Shown: positions 44,041 through 52,432 of the stretch, one piece after another
Numbering within the stretch: the first letter of the stretch is position 1
Layout of the letters: each line of letters begins with the position of its first letter
From: Brucella thiophenivorans
Lineage (GTDB): Bacteria > Pseudomonadota > Alphaproteobacteria > Rhizobiales > Rhizobiaceae
Reading direction: 5' to 3'
Assembly: GCF_002252445.1 (NCBI RefSeq)
Contig: NZ_NNRJ01000061.1
Span: 62,001 to 126,000, forward strand
DNA length: 64,000 nucleotides
Notes under the pieces: generated by a model
What the model saw: only the letters and a program-made list of their open reading frames with translations
What the model was told of the DNA's origin: nothing
Databases searched by the model: none
Program-made: the position numbers and the translations under genes

Positions 44041-45537
44041 ATGAATGCCGTTCTGGATCATCCGCTACAACATGATGGGCTTAGCAGGCTTCGGGACAAA
44101 CATCTTTTTCGCGAATTAAGTTATATCAACGGGCGCTGGGTCGCTGGCGACACAGCTGAGACATTCGCCGTTTCCGATCCCGCTACGGGAAAGCGACTGG
44201 CGCGTGTTGCAAGCCTGAGCGAAGCACAAACAATGCTTGCCATTGATGCGGCTGAAAAGGTTTTCCCAGCTTGGCGCGATAAGTTACCGCAGGAACGCTC
44301 TGCAATTCTGCGTCGCTGGCATGAGCTTGTTCTTGCTCATCGTGAAGATCTCGCTTTGCTGATGACGCTTGAGCAGGGTAAGCCACTCAATGAATCGCGC
44401 GGCGAAATCGATTATGGTGCAGCGTTCATCGAATGGTATGCAGAAGAGGCCAAGCGACTGAATGGCGAAACCATCGTGAGCCATCTGCCCAATGCGGAAA
44501 TGCTGGTGCGTCGCGAGGCGCTCGGGGTTGTCGGACTTGTAACGCCATGGAATTTTCCGAACGCCATGATTACCCGCAAGGCTGCGGCGGCCATCGCCGC
44601 TGGTTGTACGGTCGTTGTTCATCCGTCGTCTGAAACACCGCTATCCGCATTGGCTTTAGCCGAGCTGGCAGAGCGTGCGGGGATGCCATCAGGCATTTTC
44701 AACGTGGTAACAGGCAAAGCTGCACCAATCGTTGACGTGCTTTGTCGGGATGAACGCACGCGGGGATTGAGTTTCACGGGCTCTACTGAAATCGGCAAGA
44801 TGATTGCCACAAAATGTGCAGCTACCGTCAAACGTCTGGTGATGGAGCTTGGCGGGCACGCACCTTTAATTGTCTTCAATGATGCCGATGTTGACCGTGC
44901 AGTCGATGTTGCTATGGCGGCTAAATTTGCAACCTCGGGACAGGATTGCCTCGCAGCGAACCGCATCTTTGTCCAGCGTGATATTTTTTCAGCGTTCACG
45001 AAGGCATTTGCCGCACGCATTCGTGGTTTGAAAACAGGCAATGGTCTTGATGTAGATGTCGAGATCGGTCCGATGATGCATAGCCGGGCGGTCGATAAAA
45101 TCGAGCAACATGTGCGCGACGCAGAAAAGCGCGGCGCCAAGATCGAAGTCGGCGGCAAGCGCATCGGCGATAACACGCTTTTCTTCGAGCCGACTTTGCT
45201 GACCAATGTTTCAGATGATGCAGACATTATGCATGAGGAAACGTTTGGTCCGGTCGCAGCCGTCACGGTTTTTGATGACGAGACCGAAGTCCTCAAACGC
45301 GCCAATGCCACGCAATATGGCCTTGTGGCCTATGTAGTGACATCGAATGGTGCGCGGCAATTGCGGATGGGACGGGCGCTCGAATACGGCATGATTGCTA
45401 TTAATCGTGCAAAAATTACCGGTGCGCCGATCCCATTTGGCGGTTGGAAACAATCCGGGCTGGCCCGCGAAGGATCGCATCAGGGCATCGAAGCTTTCAC
45501 CGAACTCAAATATCTCTGCATTGATACCGCTGCGTGA
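44041..45537 (+). CDS. doeC: Semialdehyde dehydrogenase DoeC/Ssd
   Basis: 498-residue NAD(P)-dependent aldehyde dehydrogenase close to succinate-semialdehyde dehydrogenases: TPWNFPNAMITRKAAAAIAA, PSSETPLSALAL, ELGGHAPLIV (Glu) and SGQDCLAANR (catalytic Cys). In ectoine degradation DoeC oxidises aspartate-semialdehyde, made from diaminobutyrate by DoeD, to aspartate. ATG 44041 follows GGGAGAAG and is preferred to an in-frame ATG at 44011. About 120 bp after asnC and overlapping the doeD leader. Confidence 0.82.
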   Translation: MNAVLDHPLQHDGLSRLRDKHLFRELSYINGRWVAGDTAETFAVSDPATGKRLARVASLSEAQTMLAIDAAEKVFPAWRDKLPQERSAILRRWHELVLAHREDLALLMTLEQGKPLNESRGEIDYGAAFIEWYAEEAKRLNGETIVSHLPNAEMLVRREALGVVGLVTPWNFPNAMITRKAAAAIAAGCTVVVHPSSETPLSALALAELAERAGMPSGIFNVVTGKAAPIVDVLCRDERTRGLSFTGSTEIGKMIATKCAATVKRLVMELGGHAPLIVFNDADVDRAVDVAMAAKFATSGQDCLAANRIFVQRDIFSAFTKAFAARIRGLKTGNGLDVDVEIGPMMHSRAVDKIEQHVRDAEKRGAKIEVGGKRIGDNTLFFEPTLLTNVSDDADIMHEETFGPVAAVTVFDDETEVLKRANATQYGLVAYVVTSNGARQLRMGRALEYGMIAINRAKITGAPIPFGGWKQSGLAREGSHQGIEAFTELKYLCIDTAA

Positions 45538-45566
45538 AAGCGTTGCGACAGGAAAGGAACAAACCG

Positions 45567-46940
45567 ATGTTGAACAACAGCAACGAACTCACTGCCTGGG
45601 ATCGCGATCATTTCTTCCATCCTTCCACGCATATGGGAATGCATGCGCGCGGCGAAACGCCCACGCGCGTACTGGAAGGCGGCGAGGGTGTCTATATTGC
45701 TGATGTCAATGGCCGTAAAAGTCTGGATGCCTTTGCGGGGCTTTACTGCGTCAATGTCGGTTATGGCCGAACCGAGATTGCGGATGCAATTGCCGAGCAG
45801 GCGCGCAAGCTTGCCTATTATCATGCCTATGTCGGTCATGGCACCGAAGTGTCGATCACGCTTGCAAAGATGATTATCGACCGTGCGCCAGATCATATGA
45901 GCCGCGTCTATTTTGGTCTGTCCGGTTCGGATGCCAATGAAACCAACATCAAGCTGATCTGGTATTACAACAATATTCTGGGTCGCCCGGAAAAGAAAAA
46001 GATCATTTCACGCTGGCGCGGCTATCACGGTTCGGGTGTTATGACGGGTAGCATGACCGGCCTTGCGACATTTCATAATGCCTTTGATTTGCCGCGCGCA
46101 CCGATCCTGCATACGGAATCGCCTTATTACTTCCGCCGTGAAGATCGTTCGATGAGCGAGGAACAGTTCTCGCAACACTGTGCTGATAAGCTTGAAGAGA
46201 TGATTCTTGCTGAAGGGCCAGATACAATCGCTGCTTTTATTGGCGAACCTGTTCTGGGCACTGGCGGTATCGTGCCGCCACCAGCCGGATACTGGCAAAA
46301 GATACAGGCAGTTCTTGATCGCTACGACATTCTGCTTGTTGCCGATGAAGTGGTGACTGGCTTTGGTCGTCTTGGCAGCATGTTTGGTTCCGATCATTAC
46401 GGTATGAAGCCTGATCTGATAACCATCGCCAAGGGCCTGACATCGGCTTATGCACCGCTTTCGGGTTCAATCGTTTCTGATCGCATGTGGCAGGTCTTGG
46501 TACAGGGATCCGACCAGATGGGTCCGATTGGCCATGGCTGGACCTATTCCGCTCACCCTATTTGTGCTGCTGCCGGTGTCGCCAACCTCAAGCTGATTGA
46601 TGAACTCAAACTAGTCGAAAATGCAGGGTCGACCGGTGCATATTTCCGCAAAGCGCTTAAAGATGCTGTTGGCGATCATAAACATGTCGGTGATGTACGC
46701 GGTGAAGGCCTGATGGCAGCGATCGAGTTTGTTGATGATCGTGATGATCGCAAATTCTTTGATCCGTCATTGAAGGTTGGCGCGCAAATTTCCACTGCAC
46801 TTCTTGCGAATGGCGTGATTGCTCGTGCGATGCCAGAGGGTGACATCCTTGGCTTCGCGCCGCCACTTTGCCTGACACGCGAAGAGGCGGATAAGGTCGT
46901 TGATGCAACGGCAAAAGCTATCGCGACCGTTTTTAAATAG
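45567..46940 (+). CDS. doeD: L-2,4-diaminobutyrate aminotransferase DoeD/Atf (class III)
   Basis: 457-residue PLP fold-type I class III aminotransferase: GLSGSDANETNIKL, the RWRGYHGSGVMTGSM block, LLVADEVVTGFGRLG and the Schiff-base Lys in ITIAKGLTSAYAPLSG. In this cluster it transfers the 4-amino group of diaminobutyrate to give aspartate-semialdehyde, the DoeC substrate. The start at 45567 follows AGGAAAGG; an upstream ATG at 45534 overlaps doeC. Ends the operon, with a terminator just after it. It also resembles omega-amino acid-pyruvate transaminases; context decides. Confidence 0.82.
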   Translation: MLNNSNELTAWDRDHFFHPSTHMGMHARGETPTRVLEGGEGVYIADVNGRKSLDAFAGLYCVNVGYGRTEIADAIAEQARKLAYYHAYVGHGTEVSITLAKMIIDRAPDHMSRVYFGLSGSDANETNIKLIWYYNNILGRPEKKKIISRWRGYHGSGVMTGSMTGLATFHNAFDLPRAPILHTESPYYFRREDRSMSEEQFSQHCADKLEEMILAEGPDTIAAFIGEPVLGTGGIVPPPAGYWQKIQAVLDRYDILLVADEVVTGFGRLGSMFGSDHYGMKPDLITIAKGLTSAYAPLSGSIVSDRMWQVLVQGSDQMGPIGHGWTYSAHPICAAAGVANLKLIDELKLVENAGSTGAYFRKALKDAVGDHKHVGDVRGEGLMAAIEFVDDRDDRKFFDPSLKVGAQISTALLANGVIARAMPEGDILGFAPPLCLTREEADKVVDATAKAIATVFK

Positions 46941-46951
46941 TCGCCCAAAGT

Positions 46952-46990
46952 GTACCTTCACCATCCCATGCATGGTGAAGGTACAAAATT
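46952..46990 (+). terminator. Rho-independent terminator after doeD
   Basis: GTACCTTCACCAT (46952-46964) pairs perfectly with ATGGTGAAGGTAC (46972-46984), followed by AAAATTT. Long 13-bp stem 11 bases after the doeD stop; the tail is only weakly T-rich. Confidence 0.75.
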
Positions 46991-47058
46991 TGGGGCCGTG
47001 CCTCTGATTATAGTTTCCGTTAAACTAGCTGCCTACAGACCCAAGCGGAGACCCTGAT

Positions 47059-47433
47059 TTGATTCGATTCCTTGGTTTATCCGTCGCCATTTTGGCTATG
47101 ACTGCGCCGACGCTTGCGCAGGATGACGATTTCAACCTGACATATCATGTCGAACGCACTCCCTCCAGCAAACTCACTATTGAGGAATGCGGGGATGTTG
47201 TCACCGAAACTGCACAGAAAGCCGGTTTAAGATCGGATATACAGGATTTTCCCGGACAGCTTGTCGTTGTAACAGGCGGCGTCAAAGGAAAAGGCGCTTT
47301 CGTTGTGCAATGTATCAATGTCGACAATGTTACAGTCAGTGTTGTTCAGGGCATAGATTATCGCCAGCAAAAAGGAGTTTTAGGAAAATTTGCCGACAAA
47401 ACTTTCGAAGCTTTGAAGGCAGCGATTAAATAG
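47059..47433 (+). CDS. Small secreted protein of unknown function
   Basis: 124 residues. Signal peptide about 1-20 (FLGLSVAILAMTAPTLAQ), mature start near QDDDFNLTYHVERTPSS. Two cysteines (about residues 43 and 84) could form a disulphide; the C-terminus is basic. I do not recognise a characterised family. Start is TTG 47059, with GGAG at 47047-47050. It stands alone between the ectoine operon terminator and a convergent SorC regulator gene, with no functional link apparent. Confidence 0.7.
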   Translation: MIRFLGLSVAILAMTAPTLAQDDDFNLTYHVERTPSSKLTIEECGDVVTETAQKAGLRSDIQDFPGQLVVVTGGVKGKGAFVVQCINVDNVTVSVVQGIDYRQQKGVLGKFADKTFEALKAAIK

Positions 47434-47472
47434 ACCTTGATTGCGATTTTACGTAATTTTCAAAAAATAAAC

Positions 47473-48447
47473 TTACGAGAGAGCTAATAGCGCCTCTGCC
47501 GCATCGCCATCTATGATCAGGCCATTGACGATGCCGCTTTTCAGCAGTGCTTTGGCTGCAGCGGCTTTCTCTTGGCCCGCTATCAAAAGCACAACTTGCA
47601 CTTTTTGCAACTCCGCAAAACCCAGAGCTATGGTGCGCTGGTTCATCTCATGGTCGATTTGATGGCCTTCCTTATCGAAGAAAATGCCGTTGGTATCACC
47701 AATTGCGCCTGCTGCTCGCAGGCTTTCCAGTTCGGTTTTGCTTAACATGTTCTGACGACGCAGCAATGAATCCTCGGTCAGTTCGCCCGCGCTGATAAAA
47801 CACACCGATACTGTACGAGCGATCTCCATCGCACGAGCTACGGAGCGTTGAGAAATCAAAACTTTTCGGTCTTCAGCGGAATCAGCGATAAACGGAACAG
47901 GCAAGAAAAAGCCTTGTCCGCCTGTGCGACGGGCCAACATGTGCACGACTTCAAACGGATTATAGGCCGAATTTGCCGTCAACGACCCCATTACCGAAAT
48001 GAACCGGGCCTGCGGTGCACGTACACCTGCAAGTTGCAATGTCATCTGTTCGATGGTTCGTCCCCATCCGGTGCCAACGGTTGCTTCCTGATTGTCAGCC
48101 AGAAAATTTTTGAGATAGGTTGCAGCTGCAACACCTACAGCTCTGAACGAAACCTGTTTACGGATTTCAGAGGCATTATCATCAGCCATATCGAAGCCAA
48201 ATGGCGGGGTAGTAACGCAGAAATTCAATCCGTAGCGTCGCATTAGCTCGTTTTCAACAGGCAGCGTACCGGCATTCTGATGATCGATTGAAATACTCAC
48301 CAGCCCGCTTTCGCGGGCTTCGCCCAGAATCTTGTTTACACGGGCACGCGTCAATCCAAGTCTGGATGCCGTCGCCTCCTGGTTGAATCCTCCAACGTAA
48401 TAGAGCCATGCCACGCGTACCATCAGGCTGTCTTCGGATTCGCTCAT
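47473..48447 (-). CDS. SorC/DeoR family sugar-sensing transcriptional regulator
   Basis: 324 residues. N-terminal helix-turn-helix (ATASRLGLTRARVNKILGEA) and a SorC-type effector domain (GTGWGRTIEQMTLQL, FISVMGSLTANSAYNPFEV, AGAIGDTNGIFFD). SorC proteins bind sugar phosphates and control adjacent polyol, sugar or AI-2 operons. ATG 48447 follows GAGGA; an upstream ATG at 48462 overlaps that site. Divergent from the sugar ABC/Aco-like operon, with a perfect 13-bp inverted repeat operator between, so it is almost certainly its repressor, responding to the FGGY kinase product. Confidence 0.85.
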   Translation of the reverse strand: MSESEDSLMVRVAWLYYVGGFNQEATASRLGLTRARVNKILGEARESGLVSISIDHQNAGTLPVENELMRRYGLNFCVTTPPFGFDMADDNASEIRKQVSFRAVGVAAATYLKNFLADNQEATVGTGWGRTIEQMTLQLAGVRAPQARFISVMGSLTANSAYNPFEVVHMLARRTGGQGFFLPVPFIADSAEDRKVLISQRSVARAMEIARTVSVCFISAGELTEDSLLRRQNMLSKTELESLRAAGAIGDTNGIFFDKEGHQIDHEMNQRTIALGFAELQKVQVVLLIAGQEKAAAAKALLKSGIVNGLIIDGDAAEALLALS

Positions 48448-48805
48448 TGGTTCCTCATTCAATCCACTGCCCCAAAATTACAAATGTATTTTTATTTGAC
48501 ATTTGTAATTTGTCGACGCTTAATATCATTCATTGCGACGGACAAGAGCGCGAATGAGTGATCGGGTCAATCGGAATGCGAGACGGAAGTGATAGCGAAT
48601 GAGGACGTCTTTCTCTGGAGGAGCAGAGACAGACGGCGTTATTGCGGCAGTTTTGGAGGAGCGGCGGGGGAACGCGTAGCTTTCGCCGAAAGCGTCTGGG
48701 GAAGATGTGACATCAAACAAGATGTCATCATTGGTCCTCAATGCGGAGGTTCAACAATGTGAAGCAGGACAGTGGAGCCAACCACGTTGCTTCTGGGAGG
48801 AATAA
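48448..48805. promoter_or_regulatory. Divergent control region and long structured leader of the sugar/Aco-like operon
   Basis: 358 bp. Holds the operator at 48475-48511 and a promoter for the rightward operon (TTGACA 48496-48501, CTTAAT 48519-48524, 17-bp spacing). The predicted leader is about 275 bases, with stem-loops GCTTTC-gcc-GAAAGC (48679-48693) and TGACATC-aaacaa-GATGTCA (48708-48727) and a 26-codon mini-ORF at 48599-48679 of uncertain status (it reads MRTSFSGGAETDGVIAAVLE at the start). Confidence 0.5.
48475..48511. promoter_or_regulatory. Perfect 13-bp inverted-repeat operator, probable SorC-regulator site
   Basis: AAATTACAAATGT (48475-48487) and ACATTTGTAATTT (48499-48511) are exact inverted repeats 11 bp apart. 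The right arm overlaps the -35 hexamer of the rightward promoter, the classical arrangement for repression, and the left arm is 28 bp upstream of the regulator's start, so the site can also autoregulate. Confidence 0.75.
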
Positions 48806-49759
48806 ATGGGATCGGGATTTTTCAAGAAATCTATCGCTGTTGCAGCTTTGGCCGTGCTGATGGGTACGGCAAGCGCATCGGCTACGAATGTTGCGTGGGT
48901 GCATTCGAATGCTGCCGCGCAGTCTGAACAGCGTGCGAAAGCGGGCTTTGATGCATGGCTCAAGGACACCGCTAAGGACTGGAATGTGAGTGTTCTTGAT
49001 AGCGGTGGTTCTGGTGAGCGCACCGCATCCAATATTCAGGATGCGGCATCGCGTGGTGTCGATGCAATTATCGTCAGCATGTCGGATTTGCGTGCTTCGC
49101 GCGCCGCCATTGATGCCGCCGTTGCTGCAAAAATTCCAGTTTTCGCCATTGATAGCGGTCAGGTCGATGGTGTTCTCGTCGATGTTACGACGAATAACTG
49201 GGCGATGTCGGCTGCAGTATCCCCCTATCTGCTCAATGAAATGGGTGGGAAAGGCAATCTGATTTTCCTGCGTATGGCAGAGCATCACGGCACGCGTAAA
49301 CGCGGCGACGTCATGGCCACAGTGCTAAAAGAATATCCAGAAATCAAAGTTCTTGCAGAGCACAACATTGATTATACTGCGTTTTTTGAAGACACCACCA
49401 GCTCCATGCAGGATTATGCGTCGCGCTTTGGCGAAGAAATCAATGCAGTCTGGGCACCATGGGATGAGCCTGCACAAGCTGCGATCAATTCTCTGAATGC
49501 AGCCGGTTTGAAGAATGTCAAAGTGATTGGTATTGACGGGCATCCGCAGGCAATTGAAGAAGTCTGCAAGCCAGACAGCCTGATGATTGCGACTGTTTCG
49601 CAGCCCTTTGAAAAAATGGGTGCGCAGACAGGTGAATGGATCGAAAGCATTGTTGTAAAGAAGGAAGATGCTGCAACAGTCATTCCTTCCAAGACAGTCT
49701 ATCTCGATGCGCCGCTCGTCACAAAGCAGAACTGTAAAGACTTCCTCCCGAAGAAATAG
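48806..49759 (+). CDS. Sugar ABC transporter solute-binding protein (Peripla_BP_4)
   Basis: 317 residues, signal peptide to about residue 26 (VAALAVLMGTASASA). Ribose/galactose-binding fold: DAIIVSMSDLRASRAAIDAA, VFAIDSG, an APWDEPAQAAINSLNAAG hinge segment and VIGIDGHPQAI. GGGAGGA precedes the ATG. First gene of an operon with one double-module ATPase and one permease, so it recruits a sugar or polyol; ligand unknown. A hairpin follows it. Confidence 0.85.
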   Translation: MGSGFFKKSIAVAALAVLMGTASASATNVAWVHSNAAAQSEQRAKAGFDAWLKDTAKDWNVSVLDSGGSGERTASNIQDAASRGVDAIIVSMSDLRASRAAIDAAVAAKIPVFAIDSGQVDGVLVDVTTNNWAMSAAVSPYLLNEMGGKGNLIFLRMAEHHGTRKRGDVMATVLKEYPEIKVLAEHNIDYTAFFEDTTSSMQDYASRFGEEINAVWAPWDEPAQAAINSLNAAGLKNVKVIGIDGHPQAIEEVCKPDSLMIATVSQPFEKMGAQTGEWIESIVVKKEDAATVIPSKTVYLDAPLVTKQNCKDFLPKK

Positions 49760-49763
49760 GCCA

Positions 49764-49785
49764 CCCCGCCTGCAATTGGCCGGGG
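49764..49785 (+). terminator. Stem-loop after sugar binding-protein gene
   Basis: CCCCGCC, loop TGCAATT, GGC-C-GGGG: seven base pairs with a single bulge, starting five bases after the stop. No T-run and transcription continues into the ATPase gene, so it probably affects mRNA stability. Confidence 0.55.
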
Positions 49786-49848
49786 CGTGTTCGTTCCGCG
49801 TTCCGGCCTTTTTTGAAGCTTGAAAATGCAATTCACGGGAGTTTGTCG

Positions 49849-51363
49849 ATGGCCGTGAGCCTTTCACAGATCGTCATGTCTTATCCCGGAACGCTGGCGC
49901 TTGATCAGGTCAGTGCAGAATTCCGGTTCGATGAGGTGCATGGCCTGATCGGAGAAAACGGTGCCGGGAAGACGACGTTGGTCAGTATTCTCGGCGGCAG
50001 CAAAAGCCCGTCCTCTGGTAATATCACTATTGATGGTGTTGAGGTGAAGCTTGCAAGCGCGGGTGACGCTTTGCGCAAGGGTATCGCGCATGTTTCGCAG
50101 GAAGGGAGCCTTGTTCCGGGGCTGACGGCTGCGCAAAATATTCTGCTGGGCGATGAACCGCGCATGGGGCTTGGCATCATAGACAAGAAAAAGCTTGTCG
50201 CTCGCGCAGAAGAACTTCTCAAACGCTGGTTTCCGCAAGTTTATATCGACCTTGATGAGCAGGTTGATATGCTGCCGATGGCAGATCAGAAGATAATCGA
50301 GATTGTCCGTGCTCTGCGTGGAAATGTTCGGTTGCTTATCCTTGATGAGCCAACAGCAACATTGCCTGCGCGCGAAAAAGAAAGCCTTTGGGAGATCATC
50401 AAAACCTTGCCGCAACACGGTGTTGGCATTGTACTGATCAGCCACTTTCTCTCTGAGATTAAAGCGCTGAGTGACCGTATAACTGTCCTTCGTGATGGAA
50501 GGCATATAGCAACACTTGATGCTGATAATTCAAGTGAAGCGCAACTGATCGACCTGATGCTGCAGCGTTCGGGAAGAACGGATGCGCCGGAGAATGAAAT
50601 CCAACATAACCGCAATCTTGGTCCGGTGGTGTTGGAGGTCAGTGATTGGCAGGCTGGGGGTGTTCGTGCCGATAACTTTATCATTCGTGCAGGCGAGATC
50701 GTAGGACTGATCGGTTTGACTGGCGCAGGGCATTTTGGCTTTGCTCGTTCACTTTATGCCGCGAGCGGCGTGACAGGCGGCAGTCTTCGCTTTCAGGGCG
50801 AAATCGTAAACAGGGTCGATGCGCGAACCATGCAGAAAAAGGGTGTGGCGCTCGTACCTGATCATCGAATGGAAAACTCCCTCATAGGCGATTGGGATGT
50901 ACGTGAAAACCTTGCAATGGTGCATCCATCTCATGCGACCTTGGGCGGTACAGGCATTTTGTCCATGCGTCGCGAAGCCGGTGAAGCAGACCGCACAATG
51001 CAGATCATGAACGTGAAGGCGCATTCACGCAGCCAGTTCGTCAAAGATTTGAGCGGCGGCAACAAGCAAAAGGTCTCGATTGGAAAATGGCTTTACGGAG
51101 CTGATGATCATTACCGTCTGATGATCTTCATCGAGCCAACCGAGGGTGTGGATATTGGCGCTAAGCGCGAGATTCACGCGCAGATGCGCAGGCTTGCCGA
51201 CAAGGGCGTCGCTATCCTCGTTACCTCATCTGACCTTTTGGAAATAGCCGACGTCGCAGACCGCGTTATCCCCTTCGCAAATGGCAGTCCGGGGCCTCAG
51301 ATTGAGCGCGGCGAATTTTCCGAAGCGAAATTTATTGCCGCAATGGCAGGAGTTACCCCATGA
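49849..51363 (+). CDS. Sugar ABC transporter ATP-binding protein, double module (RbsA-like)
   Basis: 504 residues with two ABC modules. Module 1: Walker A GENGAGKTT, LPMADQKIIEIVRAL in place of a standard signature, Walker B LLILDEPTATL. Module 2: degenerate P-loop LTGAGHFGFARSLY and signature LSGGNKQKVSIGKWL, as is normal for RbsA/MglA proteins, with IFIEPTEGVDIGAK where the usual DEPT is EPT. ATG 49849 follows GGGAG; ATG 49813 further upstream is less likely. Overlaps the permease start by four bases. Confidence 0.85.
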   Translation: MAVSLSQIVMSYPGTLALDQVSAEFRFDEVHGLIGENGAGKTTLVSILGGSKSPSSGNITIDGVEVKLASAGDALRKGIAHVSQEGSLVPGLTAAQNILLGDEPRMGLGIIDKKKLVARAEELLKRWFPQVYIDLDEQVDMLPMADQKIIEIVRALRGNVRLLILDEPTATLPAREKESLWEIIKTLPQHGVGIVLISHFLSEIKALSDRITVLRDGRHIATLDADNSSEAQLIDLMLQRSGRTDAPENEIQHNRNLGPVVLEVSDWQAGGVRADNFIIRAGEIVGLIGLTGAGHFGFARSLYAASGVTGGSLRFQGEIVNRVDARTMQKKGVALVPDHRMENSLIGDWDVRENLAMVHPSHATLGGTGILSMRREAGEADRTMQIMNVKAHSRSQFVKDLSGGNKQKVSIGKWLYGADDHYRLMIFIEPTEGVDIGAKREIHAQMRRLADKGVAILVTSSDLLEIADVADRVIPFANGSPGPQIERGEFSEAKFIAAMAGVTP

Positions 51364-52364
51364 ATGCCCGATCTTCAGCGGTGTCACCGCAATCATCCCG
51401 CCATGCCCAAAGCTTTGGCAAAAAGCTGAAAGGCGAGTGGCTGCTTAAATATAGCACACTCTTCGTGCTTTTCCTGTTGTTTGCAGGCTTTTCGCTAACC
51501 GTTGACCGATTTCTGACGGCAAACAATCTTCTCAATATTATCCAGCAGATTTCGATGCTTACCATCGTTGGCGCAGGCCTCACATTTGGCTTCGCGGCGC
51601 GTGAAATGGATCTTTCGGTCGGTTACATGGTCGGCATGGCAGGCATTCTTGTGCCACTTATGCTGGTTGCAGGATTTCCTTTGCCCGTGGCCTTGCTTGC
51701 TGGCCTCGGTGCTGGATTGTTGGTTGGTTCGGTCAATGCAATTCTGGTTACATTTGTCGGTGTGCCATCGCTGATTGCCACTCTTGCCATAGGATCGATC
51801 CTTTATGGCATCAATTTTCTGATGACCGGTGGGCGGGCAATCTATGGCGGTCTGCCAGCAAATTATCTTTGGCTCGGTCAGGGGCAGTTGTTTGGAATTC
51901 CGGTGCTCGCTTATGCCATGGTGATCGTGGTTTTATTCGCCTGGTTCCTGATGGAGCGCACTGTTTTCGGTCGATACATCTATGCGGTTGGCGGTAATCT
52001 CAAAGCCGCGGAGCTTTCGGGTGTGAATGGTCGGTTTTATCGTGCTGCCGCTCTTGTCGTGTGTTCGATTTTTGCAGCGGTTGCCGGTGCGCTTCTTGCG
52101 GCACGTCTTGGCTCTGGTCAGCCAAATGCGGGCGAACGCTATCTGCTCGACGGCCTTGCAACAGTGTTCATCGGAATGACGATGTTTCGTCCGGGGACGG
52201 CCACGATAGCGGGCACATTCTTTGGCGCATTGTTTATCGGTGTCATCAATAACGGCCTCAACCTCATCGGCATGGACACATATATTCAGAGCATCGTGAA
52301 GGGTCTTATCATTCTCGTCGCGGTCGCGGTTGTTTCGCGCACCACCAAACTGAAGCTCCTTTGA
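51360..52364 (+). CDS. Sugar ABC transporter permease (RbsC-like)
   Basis: 334 residues, BPD_transp_2 family, about eight to ten hydrophobic segments. Blocks: TIVGAGLTFGFAAREMDLSV near the N-terminal third, GLLVGSVNAILVTFVGVPSL and IATLAIGSILYGINF in the middle, YAVGGNLKAAELSGVN after it. It is the only permease of the system, so a homodimer is expected, as for ribose importers. Its coding sequence ends about 70 bp before the E1 alpha start with no terminator, joining transport to the dehydrogenase complex. Confidence 0.85.
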   Translation: MNARSSAVSPQSSRHAQSFGKKLKGEWLLKYSTLFVLFLLFAGFSLTVDRFLTANNLLNIIQQISMLTIVGAGLTFGFAAREMDLSVGYMVGMAGILVPLMLVAGFPLPVALLAGLGAGLLVGSVNAILVTFVGVPSLIATLAIGSILYGINFLMTGGRAIYGGLPANYLWLGQGQLFGIPVLAYAMVIVVLFAWFLMERTVFGRYIYAVGGNLKAAELSGVNGRFYRAAALVVCSIFAAVAGALLAARLGSGQPNAGERYLLDGLATVFIGMTMFRPGTATIAGTFFGALFIGVINNGLNLIGMDTYIQSIVKGLIILVAVAVVSRTTKLKLL

Positions 52365-52432
52365 GAGCACATGCAAGGCTTGAACTAAACATCATGAAAC
52401 ATTTGCAACAGACAGGTCTGTCGGAGGCGCAC

